Assembly: GCF_013033515.1 (NCBI RefSeq)
Contig: NZ_WQEG01000004.1
Span: 62,001 to 126,000, forward strand
Length of the DNA stretch: 64,000 nt
From: Ruegeria sp. HKCCA6707
GTDB taxonomy: Bacteria; Pseudomonadota; Alphaproteobacteria; Rhodobacterales; Rhodobacteraceae
Reading direction: 5' to 3'
Below the pieces are notes generated by a model. The model was given only the letters and a program-made list of their open reading frames with translations. It searched no databases and was not told the origin of the DNA. The stretch's first letter is position 1. Each line of letters begins with the position of its first letter. A program made the translations under genes and the position numbers. Below are positions 18,022-28,246 of this stretch, one piece after another.

Positions 18022-19587
18022 ATGACCAAACTCATTCGCCCCTCACGCCGGAGCTTTCTGGCCGGAAGCACAGCATTTGCTGCGTCTCTGGCCCTGCCCG
18101 CCATCAGCCGCGCCGCATCGCGTCCGGTCTTCACTCATGGTGTCCAGTCGGGCGACGTAGATACATCCTCGGGTATGATCTGGACCCGCACAGACCGCCC
18201 TGCCCGTGTGATGATGGAAGTCTCAACCACCGAAAGTTTTGCGGACGCGCGCCAATTGCCACCGATGGACGCCATCCCCAACAGCGATTTTGCCGTCAAG
18301 CGGCTGATCGACGGACTGCCTTCGGATCAGGACATCTTCTACCGTTTCGTGGCCGCTGACCTGAGCGATATCAACACCGTATCAGAGCCTATTGTGGGTC
18401 AATTCCGTACTGCCCCCACCTCGCGCCGCAATATCCGCTTTGCCTGGTCGGGCGACACCGCCGGTCAGGGCTGGGGCATCGACGACGATGGGATGCGCAC
18501 CTATGCCACCATGGCGCAGCACCGCCCGGATTTCTTCATCCATTCGGGTGACACGATCTATGCCGACGGTCCAATGCAGGATGAGGTGGAAAAAGACGGG
18601 CAGGTGATCTGGAAGAACACCACCCTGATCGATGAAAAGCGCAAAGTGGCCGAAACGCTGGACGAATTCCGCGCGCAGTGGAAATACAACATGATGGACG
18701 ACCATGTCCGCGCCATGAACGCTGTCTGCCCGACCTTCTTCCAGTGGGATGACCATGAGGTCGTCAACAACTGGTCGGACGCCAAAGATCTGATCTCGGA
18801 TGACCGCTATAGCGAAAAATCCGTTCACGTGCTGCAAGCCCGTGCCGGTCGTGCGTTCCACGAGATGACCCCGTTGCGGATCACACCGGCTGAACCCGGT
18901 CGCGTGTATCGTAAGATTTCGTACGGGCCGATGCTGGATGCCTTCTTCCTGGACCTGCGCAGCTATCGCGGCCCGAACGGCCCGGCGATGGAGGATGAGA
19001 TCACCGATCAGTCGCGCATTCTGGGTGCCGAGCAACTGGCATGGCTCAAGCAGGAACTCGCATCGTCGCAGGCCACCTGGAAAGTGATCGCCTCTGACAT
19101 GCCCATTGGCCTGATCGTCTGGGACAACTGGAAGGAGCAAGCCGGGGCCGAGGCGATCTCGAATGGAGATAGCAGCCCGGCCAAAGGGCGCGAGCTTGAG
19201 ATCGCGGATCTGCTGCGCTTCATCAAGACAGCCGGCGTGACCAACACGGTCTGGTTCACGGCAGATGTTCACTATACCGCCGCGCACTACTACGACCCTA
19301 ACAAGGCCCAATTCCAGGATTTTGAACCGTTCTGGGAGTTCGTCTCAGGCCCGCTGCACGCTGGCACTTTCGGTCCCAACAGCCTGGATGGCACCTTTGG
19401 GCCCGAGGTCAAGTTCGTCAAAGCGCCGGAAGAGGGTCAGGGCGTGAACCTACCACCCAGCGAGGGGCTGCAATTCTTTGGTCTGGTCGATATCGACGGA
19501 GCGACACAGCAGATGACCGTGCGTCTGATGGACCGCGCCGATACCGAGCTTTGGTCAGTAACGCTGGATCCGCAAAGCCGCGCATAA
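18022..19587 (+). CDS. phoD: Alkaline phosphatase D, Tat-exported
   Basis: Secreted PhoD-family phosphodiesterase/phosphomonoesterase, 521 residues. The N-terminus carries a twin-arginine signal, SRRSFLAGSTAFAASLALP. A small N-terminal domain (GVQSGDVDTSSGMIWTR) is followed by the metallophosphatase core with GDTIYADGP, WDDHEVVNNW near residue 245, and FTADVHYTAAHYYDP near residue 415. The family uses iron and calcium at the active site and scavenges phosphate from organic esters in the periplasm or outside the cell. The gene stands alone between two terminators. Confidence 0.95.
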   Translation: MTKLIRPSRRSFLAGSTAFAASLALPAISRAASRPVFTHGVQSGDVDTSSGMIWTRTDRPARVMMEVSTTESFADARQLPPMDAIPNSDFAVKRLIDGLPSDQDIFYRFVAADLSDINTVSEPIVGQFRTAPTSRRNIRFAWSGDTAGQGWGIDDDGMRTYATMAQHRPDFFIHSGDTIYADGPMQDEVEKDGQVIWKNTTLIDEKRKVAETLDEFRAQWKYNMMDDHVRAMNAVCPTFFQWDDHEVVNNWSDAKDLISDDRYSEKSVHVLQARAGRAFHEMTPLRITPAEPGRVYRKISYGPMLDAFFLDLRSYRGPNGPAMEDEITDQSRILGAEQLAWLKQELASSQATWKVIASDMPIGLIVWDNWKEQAGAEAISNGDSSPAKGRELEIADLLRFIKTAGVTNTVWFTADVHYTAAHYYDPNKAQFQDFEPFWEFVSGPLHAGTFGPNSLDGTFGPEVKFVKAPEEGQGVNLPPSEGLQFFGLVDIDGATQQMTVRLMDRADTELWSVTLDPQSRA

Positions 19588-19609
19588 GCCAAAACAGAAC
19601 ATCACATGG

Positions 19610-19634
19610 AATGCCCCGGGCGGTCCGGGGCATT
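19610..19634. terminator. Bidirectional terminator between phoD and cobO
   Basis: Perfect 10-bp inverted repeat, AATGCCCCGG with CCGGGGCATT around a five-base loop. It sits in the 53-base gap of two convergent genes and is flanked by T- and A-rich bases, so it can serve both. Confidence 0.85.
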
Positions 19635-19640
19635 TTCCGT

Positions 19641-20240
19641 TTAATAGTCCAGCCCGCGCTGCGCTTTAATCCCGGCTTGAAAAGGGTGTTTCTCTTCGGT
19701 CATTTCAGTGACCAGATCCGCATAGTCGCGCAAGGCCTGCGGCGCATCCCGGCCCGTCAGCACCACGCTGGTCTTCTCCGAGCGTGCCTCAAGCCCCTTT
19801 ATGACGTCCTCGACCGAAAGGTATTCGTATCGCAGCGCAATGTTGATCTCATCCAGCAACACCAAATCATACTCACCGCTGGCCATCAGATCGCAAGCTT
19901 TGCCAAAGGCGGCTGTGGCGGCGGCGATATCACGGTCGCGGTCCTGTGTGTCCCAGGTGAACCCTTCACCCATCGTGTGCCAGGTGACCAGATCACGCTC
20001 CTGGAAAAAGCGGCGCTCACCGGTTTTCCATTTTCCCTTGATGAACTGCACCACGGCAACTTTCTGACCCCAGCCCAATGCCCGGACCACAACCCCAAAG
20101 GCCGCCGAGGATTTGCCCTTGCCCTTGCCGGTATTGACCAGCACCAGCCCTCGACCCGGATCCACGGCCTCGGACACTTTCTTGCGGTGCTTGGCCTGCA
20201 CCTTTTGCATCTTTTCCTTGTGATCCTGCGCGTCGCTCAT
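19641..20240 (-). CDS. cobO: Cob(I)yrinic acid a,c-diamide adenosyltransferase
   Basis: Corrinoid adenosyltransferase (CobO/BtuR family) that attaches the 5'-deoxyadenosyl group to cobalt in cobalamin synthesis or salvage. It has 199 residues. The P-loop is NTGKGKGKSSAAFG near residue 35, and the C-terminal VVLTGRDAPQALRDYADLVT ends in the family tail HPFQAGIKAQRGLDY. GAGGG lies upstream of the ATG at 20240. No other cobalamin genes are in the window. Confidence 0.95.
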   Translation of the reverse strand: MSDAQDHKEKMQKVQAKHRKKVSEAVDPGRGLVLVNTGKGKGKSSAAFGVVVRALGWGQKVAVVQFIKGKWKTGERRFFQERDLVTWHTMGEGFTWDTQDRDRDIAAATAAFGKACDLMASGEYDLVLLDEINIALRYEYLSVEDVIKGLEARSEKTSVVLTGRDAPQALRDYADLVTEMTEEKHPFQAGIKAQRGLDY

Positions 20241-20296
20241 CGGGAACCCTCATTCTCTGTTCGGGCCAACCTAGGTGAAGTTGGCGAAAGGTAAAG

Positions 20297-21232
20297 TCAC
20301 GGTTTGTGATCGGTCAAAGATCGCGCCTTGCCACGTTCAAGCCCCAACTGGTGTTCACGCCAGACGACCACAATGTTGCCCGCGATCACCAGTGCCGCCC
20401 CCAACAGGATGGTCATTGTCGGCAATTCGTCGAACCAGACATAGCCGATGAAAATCGCAAACAGCATCGTTGCATAGTCATACGGCGCCAGCATCGAGGC
20501 CTGACCAAACCGATAGGATGAGGTAACCAGAATTTGCGCCACTCCGCCGATCAAGCCCATTGTGACCAATATCAGAGCCTGTTCTGGTGTCGGCATGACC
20601 CAGCCCCAAAAGGCGGTCAGGCTGGCCAGAAGACTGGCGGTCATCGAGAAGTAGAAGACGATCGCGGCGGGGTGGTCGACCTTGACCAATTGCCGGATGT
20701 GGATCTGCACAAAGGCCCGCGCAACGGTCGCGGTCAGAACACAAAGCGCACCAATGGTTGCCGCAGCCTCCATCTGGGTGCTGCCCAACCGGGGCCAGAT
20801 CATGATGAGAACACCCAACAGACCAAGTGCAACAGCCCCGATGCGGATCATGCGAATGCGCTCACCCAGGATCAGAGCTGCAAGAATCAGCGTAAAGATC
20901 GGAGTGGCATAGCCAATAGCTGTAACTTCCGGCAGCGGAAGCAGGCTCAGGCCGGTAAAGGTCAACCCCATCGCGCTGGTTCCCAACACGCCGCGCCAAA
21001 AATGGCCCATAGGTTTCTTGACCACAAAGCCCTGCACCAACTCGCCGCGCCAGATCAGCCAGGCGATGATCACAGGAATGGCGAAAAGAGAGCGGAAAAA
21101 GACCAGCTCACCGGCTGGAAACTCGTCAGACAGCGCTTTGACCAGGGCAGACATCGCCGTGAACAAGAGCAAAGCGGCAAGTTTCAGCCCCACGGCAAGC
21201 ATGGGTCGATGCGATGTTAAGGATTGTGCCAT
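20297..21232 (-). CDS. DMT-superfamily (EamA) transporter
   Basis: Inner-membrane protein of 311 residues with about ten membrane helices forming two EamA repeats. The first repeat includes ELVFFRSLFAIPVIIAWLI and GLSLLPLPEVTAIGYATPIF; the second includes LAPYDYATMLFAIFIGYVWF. Such proteins export metabolites or amino acids; the substrate cannot be read from sequence. It is a single gene 54 bases upstream of the HD hydrolase end. Confidence 0.9.
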   Translation of the reverse strand: MAQSLTSHRPMLAVGLKLAALLLFTAMSALVKALSDEFPAGELVFFRSLFAIPVIIAWLIWRGELVQGFVVKKPMGHFWRGVLGTSAMGLTFTGLSLLPLPEVTAIGYATPIFTLILAALILGERIRMIRIGAVALGLLGVLIMIWPRLGSTQMEAAATIGALCVLTATVARAFVQIHIRQLVKVDHPAAIVFYFSMTASLLASLTAFWGWVMPTPEQALILVTMGLIGGVAQILVTSSYRFGQASMLAPYDYATMLFAIFIGYVWFDELPTMTILLGAALVIAGNIVVVWREHQLGLERGKARSLTDHKP

Positions 21233-21286
21233 TGAGCGCGACCCTGCGCCTTTGCTGCGGAAAGATCAACGACGGGATTGTACCAA

Positions 21287-21970
21287 TCAGCCGGTTTTCC
21301 AATTGTCTGGCAGAGGGTGTCCGACCTCTTGGGCCAGCACCTCCAAAAAGCCGCGCATCTGGGCCACCCGCTTGCGCGCCAGATCGCGTCCACCTTCGGT
21401 CAGCATGTCATCGGGAAGGTTGAGCAGTTTGACCTTCCAGTGATCAATGGCAAAGCTCAAATCGTCCAGCGTGCGGTCCTGGGCAAAAGGGTCATCCTGA
21501 TCATAAAGCGCACGGCCCAAAGCCCCGGACACGGCGAAACACCGGGCAATGCCAATGGCGCCCAGCGCGTCCAGCCGATCTGCATCACGCAGGATACGCG
21601 CCTCGGTCGAGCGCGGCGGAATATTTGCGGAAAAGCTATGCGCCTCGATCGCATGCTGGACGGCGCGAATCCGGTGGTCGTCCAAGCCCAAATCCCTCAG
21701 AATAGGCTCTGAGGCTTTCGCGGATTGGCGCGAGGCAAGATGCCGGTCGGGATCGTTTTTGGGCAGGTTGATCAGGTCATGCAAATAGCATGCTGACAAT
21801 AGAACCGTCAGATCAACATGATCCTCTGTAATTGCCTGTGCATTGGTCCAGACCCGGTCCAGATGGGCCAGATCATGGGCGGGGTCCGTTTGCATCCGCT
21901 GCGCAACGATTGCGCGCAAACGGGAGTGAAGATCAGCCAATCCGACCACGGTTCTCGCCAATTTGACCAC
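21287..21970 (-). CDS. HD-domain phosphohydrolase (YedJ-like)
   Basis: Metal-dependent phosphohydrolase of 227 residues. HD residues are in [25 protein letters not shown] and [12 protein letters not shown]. The substrate is unknown; relatives may act on nucleotides. The ATG at 21970 lies inside the aroC end (38-base overlap); a GTG seven codons later is also possible. It is probably transcribed with aroC. Confidence 0.85.
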   Translation of the reverse strand: MVKLARTVVGLADLHSRLRAIVAQRMQTDPAHDLAHLDRVWTNAQAITEDHVDLTVLLSACYLHDLINLPKNDPDRHLASRQSAKASEPILRDLGLDDHRIRAVQHAIEAHSFSANIPPRSTEARILRDADRLDALGAIGIARCFAVSGALGRALYDQDDPFAQDRTLDDLSFAIDHWKVKLLNLPDDMLTEGGRDLARKRVAQMRGFLEVLAQEVGHPLPDNWKTG

Positions 21971-23033
21971 GATGCAGCAGTAAATGGTCCAGGATCACGC
22001 AGGCCATCATCGCCTCACCCACTGGTACAGCCCGGATGCCGACGCAGGGGTCGTGGCGACCTTTGGTGATGATCTCGGTCTCTTCGCCGGATTTGGTGAT
22101 CGTCTTGCGGGTGGTCAGAATAGATGACGTCGGCTTGACCGCAAAGCGCACCACGATGTCCTGACCGGTCGAGATGCCGCCCAGAATGCCACCCGCGTGG
22201 TTCGAGCTGTATTGCGGGCCGTCTTGACCCATGAAGATCTCATCTGCATTGGCCTCACCGGTCAGTTCGGCGGCGGCCATACCCTCGCCGATTTCGACGC
22301 CTTTCACAGCGTTGATTGACATCATCGCGGCGGCCAAATCGGTGTCTAACTTGGCATAAATCGGCGCGCCCAGCCCGGCGGGAACACCGCGCGCAACCAC
22401 TTCGACCACCGCGCCGACCGAGTTGCCGGATTTGCGCAGCTCGTCGAGATAAGTGGCCCAGTCCTCGGCGGCTGTTGCATCAGGCGTCCAGAACGGGTTC
22501 TGTTCGATCTGAGACCAGTCGAAATTCGAACGATCGATGCGGCGCGGACCCATCTGGACCATATAGCCGGTGATCTGCACATTGGGTGCAATCTGCTTGA
22601 TCGCCTCGCGTGCCAACCCTCCGGCAGCGACGCGTGACGCGGTTTCACGGGCAGAGCTGCGCCCGCCCCCGCGATAATCGCGAATGCCGTATTTCTGCCA
22701 ATAGGTGATATCGGCATGGCCGGGGCGGAACTTGTCCATGATATCCCCGTAGTCCTTGGAGCGCTGGTCGGTGTTTTCGATCATCAGCTGCACCGGAGTG
22801 CCGGTGGTCTGACCTTCGAACACCCCGGACAGGATTTTCACCTGATCGGGCTCACGCCGCTGGGTGGTGAACTTGTTCTGCCCCGGTTTGCGCTTGTCCA
22901 GCCAATGCTGGATCATAGCCTCATCGATCTCCACGCCCGGCGGACATCCATCGACGGTGGCCCCCAAAGCAGGACCGTGGCTTTCACCCCAGGTGGTGAC
23001 GCGGAAAAGATGTCCAAAGCTGTTCATCGACAT
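21933..23033 (-). CDS. aroC: Chorismate synthase
   Basis: FMN-dependent last enzyme of the shikimate pathway, converting EPSP to chorismate. It has 366 residues. Family signatures are [19 protein letters not shown] at the start, [20 protein letters not shown] near residue 125 and [19 protein letters not shown] near the end. AAGGAG lies nine bases before the ATG at 23033; a second ATG is two codons in. The 3' end overlaps the HD hydrolase gene. Confidence 0.97.
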   Translation of the reverse strand: MSMNSFGHLFRVTTWGESHGPALGATVDGCPPGVEIDEAMIQHWLDKRKPGQNKFTTQRREPDQVKILSGVFEGQTTGTPVQLMIENTDQRSKDYGDIMDKFRPGHADITYWQKYGIRDYRGGGRSSARETASRVAAGGLAREAIKQIAPNVQITGYMVQMGPRRIDRSNFDWSQIEQNPFWTPDATAAEDWATYLDELRKSGNSVGAVVEVVARGVPAGLGAPIYAKLDTDLAAAMMSINAVKGVEIGEGMAAAELTGEANADEIFMGQDGPQYSSNHAGGILGGISTGQDIVVRFAVKPTSSILTTRKTITKSGEETEIITKGRHDPCVGIRAVPVGEAMMACVILDHLLLHRGQIGENRGRIG

Positions 23034-23108
23034 GAGGCAGTGCTCCTTTGCGCGCTGTGATTACCGGTGCGCGCCTTTGGCCTCAAGCAGATTCCGGTGA
23101 GAAGGAGG

Positions 23109-23175
23109 GAGGGGGCCAGCCCCCTCTTGAGCTTGCAGCTCAATTCACCCCCGAGGTATTTGCGAACAGAAGAAG
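23109..23175. repeat. Dispersed intergenic element, copy 2 (hairpin plus motif)
   Basis: The element starts with a perfect 8-bp inverted repeat, GAGGGGGC (23109-23116) with GCCCCCTC (23119-23126). It continues through CAATTCACCC to the motif GAGGTATTTGCGAACAGAAG at 23153. The order and wording resemble 28247-28320. The hairpin may end transcription of the lumazine synthase gene, though it lacks a T-tract. Confidence 0.45.
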
Positions 23176-23178
23176 AGA

Positions 23179-23616
23179 TCAGGCTGCTTTCAGGGCCTGC
23201 CGGGTTTTTGTGATGCTGAGTGCGGCTTGGGCGGCCTCGCGCCCTTTTTGCACAAAATGGTCGCGGTAGATGGCGTTGTGATGATCGGTTTCTTGATACT
23301 GGTGGGGTGTCAGTGAGACCGACAGGACCGGAATGCCGGTATCCAGGCCCGCGCGCATCAGGCCATCGACCACGGCCTGCGCGACGAAATCGTGGCGATA
23401 GATGCCGCCGTCTACCACAAAGGCGGCGCAGGCTATGGCACCGTATTGGCCGCTTTGGGCCAGATCGCGGGCCAGCAGAGGCATTTCAAACGCGCCAGGG
23501 ACATCAAAGACATCGACCTGATCTGATGGGATGAGCTCCAGGAACCCGTCCAGCGCGCGGTCAACGATGTCGGAATGCCAATTGGCTTTGATGAAGGCGA
23601 AGCGGGTGTGTGTCAT
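23179..23616 (-). CDS. ribH: 6,7-dimethyl-8-ribityllumazine synthase, type II
   Basis: Penultimate riboflavin enzyme, condensing the pyrimidinedione with dihydroxybutanone phosphate. It has 145 residues. The motifs FDVPGAFEMPLLARDLAQ, AAFVVDGGIYRHDFVAQAVV and SVSLTPHQYQETDHHN match type II (RibH2-like) enzymes of rhizobia and Brucella rather than the usual icosahedral type I form. The ATG at 23616 follows AGGAGG; a longer frame adds ten unlikely residues. It stands alone behind an FMN riboswitch, which fits feedback control by the pathway end product. Confidence 0.93.
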   Translation of the reverse strand: MTHTRFAFIKANWHSDIVDRALDGFLELIPSDQVDVFDVPGAFEMPLLARDLAQSGQYGAIACAAFVVDGGIYRHDFVAQAVVDGLMRAGLDTGIPVLSVSLTPHQYQETDHHNAIYRDHFVQKGREAAQAALSITKTRQALKAA

Positions 23617-23689
23617 GTGGACCTCCTGAGTTTGCAGACACGTCACCCAAGGCGATCACGAGCAGACGCGCCGCATAACCGGCCCGTTT

Positions 23690-23836
23690 GCGCGTTCTCT
23701 TTCATCCGGACTTTCACCGTCGGCTCTGGCCTCTCACCAGATCTGCTGACACCCCGGTCTGGGGCCGCTCGCGGGCTGGCGGGTCATGGCCCGCATACCG
23801 CCGGTGGGGAATTTCACCCCGCCCTGAGAACGTCGC
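23690..23836 (-). promoter_or_regulatory. FMN riboswitch (RFN element)
   Basis: On the minus strand the conserved RFN blocks appear in order: GGCGGGGTGAAATTCCCCAC, then CCGGCGGTATG, then AGCCCGCGAGC, then CAGATCTGGTG, then CAGAGCCGACGGTGAAAGTC, then CGGATGAAAGAG. It ends about 74 bases before the ribH start. FMN binding should lower ribH expression. The shape and spacing are typical, so this is a confident call. Confidence 0.95.
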
Positions 23837-23889
23837 GACCTTGCCAAGGCGCGCGCGGTTCTGCAAGAGCATTTGGCAGGAGGATTGCC

Positions 23890-24519
23890 ATGCACCCGAA
23901 CCCTGCCTTTCGCAAAGAGACAGACGCGCGCAATATTGCCTTTGCCCGGACACGGGGGTTTGGCGTATTGGCGCTGTCGACCGAGGCGGCGCCGTTGTTG
24001 AGCCATGTGCCATTTCTACTTGCTGAGGATGGCACTTGGGCCGATCTGCATCTGGTGCGGTCCAATCCGATCGTTGGCGCGCTGAAACAGCCTTTGACAG
24101 CGCGAATCGCGGTGTCAGGGCCAGACAGCTATGTCTCGCCCGATTGGTACGGGGTCGTCGATCAGGTGCCCACCTGGAACTATGTCGCCGTGCATTTGAC
24201 CGGCGTCTTGGAACGGCGGCCAGCGGAAGAGCTGCGGGACGTTCTGGATCGGCAATCAGCCTTCTATGAGGATCGCCTGCGCCCGAAACCGCCTTGGGTG
24301 ACCGCAAAGATGAACGAGGAAGCGCTGGCTCGCATGATGCGGATGATCGTGCCCTGCCGGTTCCGGGTTGACGATATTCAAGGCACATGGAAGCTGAACC
24401 AGAACAAACCCGATGAAGTGCGCCTGCGGGCAGCGGATCAGATTGGTGCGCATGGGTTTGGCTCTGAACTATCAGAGCTGCAAAACCTGATGCAGGCGGT
24501 GAAGGAAGGCGAAAATTGA
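23890..24519 (+). CDS. PaiB-like FMN-binding protein
   Basis: Protein of 209 residues of the PaiB/FMN-binding negative regulator family, with a split-barrel flavin fold. The family start MHPNPAFRKETDARNIAFAR is present, then PLLSHVPFLLAEDG, ISGP-like AVSGPDSYVSPDWYG and VPTWNYVAVHLTGVL. Some members repress sporulation or protease genes, others are probably flavin enzymes. The ATG at 23890 follows AGGA; the longer frame runs through the riboswitch. It is divergent from the ribH leader. Confidence 0.9.
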   Translation: MHPNPAFRKETDARNIAFARTRGFGVLALSTEAAPLLSHVPFLLAEDGTWADLHLVRSNPIVGALKQPLTARIAVSGPDSYVSPDWYGVVDQVPTWNYVAVHLTGVLERRPAEELRDVLDRQSAFYEDRLRPKPPWVTAKMNEEALARMMRMIVPCRFRVDDIQGTWKLNQNKPDEVRLRAADQIGAHGFGSELSELQNLMQAVKEGEN

Positions 24520-24574
24520 CGGGTTTCGTTTCCACACCGCTCTTGTAAGGTCGCGTGGATCAAGGAGAGCGCCG

Positions 24575-25183
24575 ATGAAACTCTATCACAGCCACACCTC
24601 GCCCTATGTGCGCAAGGTCATGGTATTGCTACATGAAACCAACCAGCTTGAGGATGTTGCGTTGGAAACAGTGGCCGGTACACCGATTACACCCGCGGCA
24701 CCTTTGCTGGGCAAGGCCCCTTTGACCAAGGTTCCGGCGCTCGAGCGCCCGGATGGCCCCACCTTGTTCGACAGTCGGGTGATCTGCGCGTTTCTGGACG
24801 CGCGGGCTGGCGGGCAGTTCTATCCCGAGGGCGCGCGCCGCTGGGATGTTTTGACGCTTGAAGCATTGGCGGATGGTATCTTGGATGCAGCCCTGCTGAT
24901 GACCTATGAAGATCGGCTGCGCCCCGATGACAAGAAATGGGAGCCCTGGGTCGAATCGCAATGGGTTAAGATCGACCGGGCTTGTGCTGTCTTGAATCAG
25001 CGGTGGATGGCGCATCTGTCGGGGCCATTTGACATGGGTCACATCGCGGTTGCCTGTGCGCTAGGGTATCTGGACCTGCGACACGAGGCGCGAGGATGGC
25101 GGAACGGAAATGATGCCTTGGCGGCTTGGTATGAAACAATCAGCCAGCGCCCCAGCATGATGGCAACAGTTCCGCCGCGCTGA
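24575..25183 (+). CDS. Glutathione S-transferase family protein
   Basis: Cytosolic GST of 202 residues. The thioredoxin-like N-domain has YHSHTSPYVRKVMVLLHET and the cis-Pro/acidic pair region KVPALERPDGPTLFDSRVIC. A helical C-domain follows, with FDMGHIAVACALGYLDLR. The substrate is unknown. AAGGAGAGCGCCG precedes the ATG. It lies between the PaiB-like gene and the petA leader. Confidence 0.92.
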   Translation: MKLYHSHTSPYVRKVMVLLHETNQLEDVALETVAGTPITPAAPLLGKAPLTKVPALERPDGPTLFDSRVICAFLDARAGGQFYPEGARRWDVLTLEALADGILDAALLMTYEDRLRPDDKKWEPWVESQWVKIDRACAVLNQRWMAHLSGPFDMGHIAVACALGYLDLRHEARGWRNGNDALAAWYETISQRPSMMATVPPR

Positions 25184-25384
25184 TCGGTCAACCCTTCAAG
25201 ATCTCTGCAAACCTGCAGTCCACCGCCGAATCAACTGCGCTCGATTCGTCGGTGAGCCAAAAGATGTGGGGGCGAAACACCAAAAAACACCGCCGCATGG
25301 TGACAAATTACACAGATGCGGCGTATTGCGCGTTTATGACCGCTGGACGAAATCTATTTGCGTCGATAGACAGCGCGTTTAAGA

Positions 25385-25402
25385 CACCGCCTTTGTGCGG
25401 TG
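25385..25402. promoter_or_regulatory. Small hairpin in the petA leader
   Basis: CACCGC (25385-25390) pairs exactly with GCGGTG (25397-25402), 50 bases before the petA GTG. The 268-base gap to the GST gene should hold the bc1 operon promoter. No binding site is recognised. Confidence 0.35.
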
Positions 25403-25451
25403 CGCGAGCTATTTGCCCGTTCGCGGGCGCCAGACAATCGGAGAAAACCTC

Positions 25452-26036
25452 GTGTCCCACGCAGAAGACCACGAAGGCACCCGCAGAGATTTCCTGTATT
25501 ACGTCGCTGGCGGTGCAGGTGTCGTGACTGCCGGTGCAGCCGTATGGCCCCTGATCAACCAGATGAACCCGTCGGCAGACGTTCAGGCGCTGTCCTCGAT
25601 CCGCACCGATGTGAGCGGGGTTGAGCCGGGCACACAGTTGACCGTTAAGTGGCTGGGCAAGCCCGTGTTTATCCGTCACCGCACCGGTGCCGAGATTGCC
25701 GAGGCGCAAAAGCAGGATGAAGAGGCTGTTGGTGATCTGCCGGACCCTCTGGCCCGGAACTTCAACCTGAACGCCGATGCTCCTGCGACCGACGCCAATC
25801 GCGTCATGCCGTCGCCCGAAGGGGAAGCGCCCGGAGCTTGGATCGTTCAGATGGGCGTGTGCACGCATCTGGGCTGTGTGCCCTTGGGTGATGCCGGAGA
25901 TTTCGGCGGCTGGTTCTGCCCCTGCCACGGGTCGCACTATGACCTGGCTGGCCGGATCCGCAAAGGCCCCGCGCCTGAGAACCTGCCTGTTCCGCCTGCG
26001 GAATGGGTCGACAGCACCACTATCAAACTCGGCTAA
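25452..26036 (+). CDS. petA: Rieske iron-sulfur protein of cytochrome bc1
   Basis: 2Fe-2S subunit of ubiquinol-cytochrome c oxidoreductase, 194 residues. A Tat-type N-terminal anchor, [17 protein letters not shown], holds it in the membrane. Cluster ligands are in CTHLGC and CPCHGSHYD. The GTG at 25452 gives the family start [13 protein letters not shown], with GGAG upstream; the longer frame has no family match. It opens the petABC operon. Confidence 0.96.
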   Translation: MSHAEDHEGTRRDFLYYVAGGAGVVTAGAAVWPLINQMNPSADVQALSSIRTDVSGVEPGTQLTVKWLGKPVFIRHRTGAEIAEAQKQDEEAVGDLPDPLARNFNLNADAPATDANRVMPSPEGEAPGAWIVQMGVCTHLGCVPLGDAGDFGGWFCPCHGSHYDLAGRIRKGPAPENLPVPPAEWVDSTTIKLG

Positions 26037-26050
26037 GGGAGACCCAACTG

Positions 26051-27382
26051 ATGTCCGGAATTCCCCACGATCATTACGAGCCGAAAACAGGTGGCGAAAA
26101 GTGGCTGAACAGCCGTTTGCCCATCGTCGGCCTGATTTACGATACCATCATGATCCCCACCCCCAAGAACCTGAACTGGTGGTGGATCTGGGGCATCGTT
26201 CTGGCGTTCTGCCTGGCGTTGCAAATTGTCACCGGTATCGTGCTGGTGATGCACTATACCCCGCATGTTGATCTGGCCTTTGCCAGTGTCGAACACATCA
26301 TGCGCAACGTGAATGGCGGCTATATGCTGCGCTACCTGCACCAGAACGGCGCGTCGCTGTTCTTTGTCGCGGTGTATATCCACATCTTCCGCGGCCTTTA
26401 CTATGGCTCCTACAAAGCCCCGCGTGAGATCACCTGGATCATCGGGATGCTGATTTACCTGATGATGATGGGCACGGCCTTTATGGGTTACGTTCTTCCC
26501 TGGGGTCAGATGTCATTCTGGGGTGCGACCGTGATCACCGGCTTGTTTGGCGCGATCCCGTTTGTGGGTGAGGCGATCCAGACCTGGCTGCTGGGCGGAC
26601 CCGCCGTGGACAACGCCACGCTGAACCGCTTCTTCTCGCTGCACTACCTGCTGCCGTTTGTGATTGCGGCGCTGGTGATCGTGCATATCTGGGCCTTCCA
26701 CACCACTGGCAACAACAACCCGACAGGTGTTGAAGTGCGTCGTGGATCGAAAGCCGAGGCCGAGAAAGACACCCTGCCGTTCTGGCCCTATTTCGTGATC
26801 AAAGACCTGTTCGCGCTGGCCGTGATCCTGGTTGTCTTCTGGGCAATTGTCGGCTTCATGCCGAACTATCTGGGCCACCCCGATAACTATATCGAGGCCA
26901 ACCCGCTGGTGACACCGGCGCATATCGTGCCCGAATGGTACTTCCTGCCCTTCTACGCAATCCTGCGCGCCTTTACCGGTGAGGTTTGGGTTGTGCAATT
27001 CGCCAGCTTCATCACCGGTGGCATCATCGACGCCAAGTTCTTTGGGGTTCTGGCGATGTTCGGTGCGATCCTGGCCATGGCGCTGGCACCGTGGCTGGAC
27101 ACTTCGAATGTGCGCTCGGGTCAGTATCGTCCGATGTTCAAATGGTGGTTCTACCTGCTGATCATCGACTTCTTTGCCCTGATGTGGCTGGGTGCGATGC
27201 CCGCGGAAGAGCCTTATGCAACCTTCTCGCTGATCGCATCGGCCTATTGGTTCGCGTATTTCTTCGTAATCCTGCCCGTCTTGGGCGTGATCGAGAAACC
27301 GCTGCCACAGCCCGAGACCATCGAAGACGACTTCAACGCGCATTATGGCAAGGCTGACGCCGAAGCCACGCCGGCCGAGTAA
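26051..27382 (+). CDS. petB: Cytochrome b of the bc1 complex
   Basis: Membrane core of the bc1 complex with eight or nine helices, 443 residues. It carries the two b hemes and both quinone sites: PEWY at the Qo site and [19 protein letters not shown] in the third to fourth helix region. Paired heme histidines are in RYLHQNGAS / HIFRGLYYG and [15 protein letters not shown] / HIWAFHTTG. The ATG at 26051 follows GGGAGACCC. It is 14 bases after petA and 17 before petC. Confidence 0.97.
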   Translation: MSGIPHDHYEPKTGGEKWLNSRLPIVGLIYDTIMIPTPKNLNWWWIWGIVLAFCLALQIVTGIVLVMHYTPHVDLAFASVEHIMRNVNGGYMLRYLHQNGASLFFVAVYIHIFRGLYYGSYKAPREITWIIGMLIYLMMMGTAFMGYVLPWGQMSFWGATVITGLFGAIPFVGEAIQTWLLGGPAVDNATLNRFFSLHYLLPFVIAALVIVHIWAFHTTGNNNPTGVEVRRGSKAEAEKDTLPFWPYFVIKDLFALAVILVVFWAIVGFMPNYLGHPDNYIEANPLVTPAHIVPEWYFLPFYAILRAFTGEVWVVQFASFITGGIIDAKFFGVLAMFGAILAMALAPWLDTSNVRSGQYRPMFKWWFYLLIIDFFALMWLGAMPAEEPYATFSLIASAYWFAYFFVILPVLGVIEKPLPQPETIEDDFNAHYGKADAEATPAE

Positions 27383-27399
27383 GAAGAGGGACCGGAAAC

Positions 27400-28185
27400 A
27401 TGTTCAAGAAACTTGCAATCGGCGCCGCGTTTGCTCTGGCTCTTTCACCTGCTGCTTCTTTCGCGGCAGGTGCCGAGGGGCATATCGAGGATTTCGACTT
27501 CTCGTTCGAAGGCCCCTTTGGCACTTGGGATCAGAACCAGCTGCAACGCGGACTTCAGATCTATACCGAGGTCTGCGCGGCTTGCCACGGCCTTCAATAC
27601 GTGCCTTTGCGCGATCTGGAAGCGCTGGGTTACAGCGAAGAGCAGGTCATCGTCTATGCAGCGGACAACTTCGAAGTGTTCGATCCGGAGTTGGACGATT
27701 TCCGCCCGGCGATTCCAACGGACCACTTCCCGGCGAACACTGCTGTTGGCGCACCCGACCTGAGTCTGATGGCCAAGGCGCGTGCCGGGTTCCACGGGCC
27801 TTATGGTCTGGGTATCAACCAGTTGGTCAAAGGCATGGGTGGTGCGGAATACATCGCATCGCTGCTGGACGGCTACACCGGCAAGGAAAAGGAAGAAGCA
27901 GGCACGATCCTGTACGAGAACACCGCATTCCCGGGCGGTTGGATCTCGATGGGGCCGCCGCTTTCGGATGAACAGGTTGAGTTTGCTGACGGCCACTCGA
28001 ATTCGGTCGAACATATGTCCGAAGACGTAGCGGCTTTCCTGATGTGGGCGGCCGAGCCCAAGATGATGGATCGCAAGAATGCTGGTTTTGTCGGCGTTAT
28101 CTTCCTGTCCGTCCTGTCGGTACTTCTCTACCTGGTCAACAAGCGCATCTGGGCGCCGCATAAGGGCAAAGCCCGCAAGGACTAG
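27400..28185 (+). CDS. petC: Cytochrome c1 of the bc1 complex
   Basis: Membrane-anchored c-type cytochrome, 261 residues, passing electrons from the Rieske centre to cytochrome c. It has a cleavable signal ([14 protein letters not shown]), the heme motif CAACH near residue 60, and a C-terminal membrane anchor beginning [20 protein letters not shown]. It is the last gene of petABC and is followed by a terminator. Confidence 0.97.
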   Translation: MFKKLAIGAAFALALSPAASFAAGAEGHIEDFDFSFEGPFGTWDQNQLQRGLQIYTEVCAACHGLQYVPLRDLEALGYSEEQVIVYAADNFEVFDPELDDFRPAIPTDHFPANTAVGAPDLSLMAKARAGFHGPYGLGINQLVKGMGGAEYIASLLDGYTGKEKEEAGTILYENTAFPGGWISMGPPLSDEQVEFADGHSNSVEHMSEDVAAFLMWAAEPKMMDRKNAGFVGVIFLSVLSVLLYLVNKRIWAPHKGKARKD

Positions 28186-28213
28186 GGTCACCCGAAGCAG
28201 AGAAATCGAAACC

Positions 28214-28245
28214 CCCGCACCGAAAGGCTGCGGGTGTCTCTTTTT
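28214..28245 (+). terminator. Rho-independent terminator after petC
   Basis: CCCGCACC, GAAA loop, GG(C)TGCGGG, then TGTCTCTTTTT. It begins 29 bases after the petC stop. Confidence 0.85.
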
Positions 28246-28246
28246 C

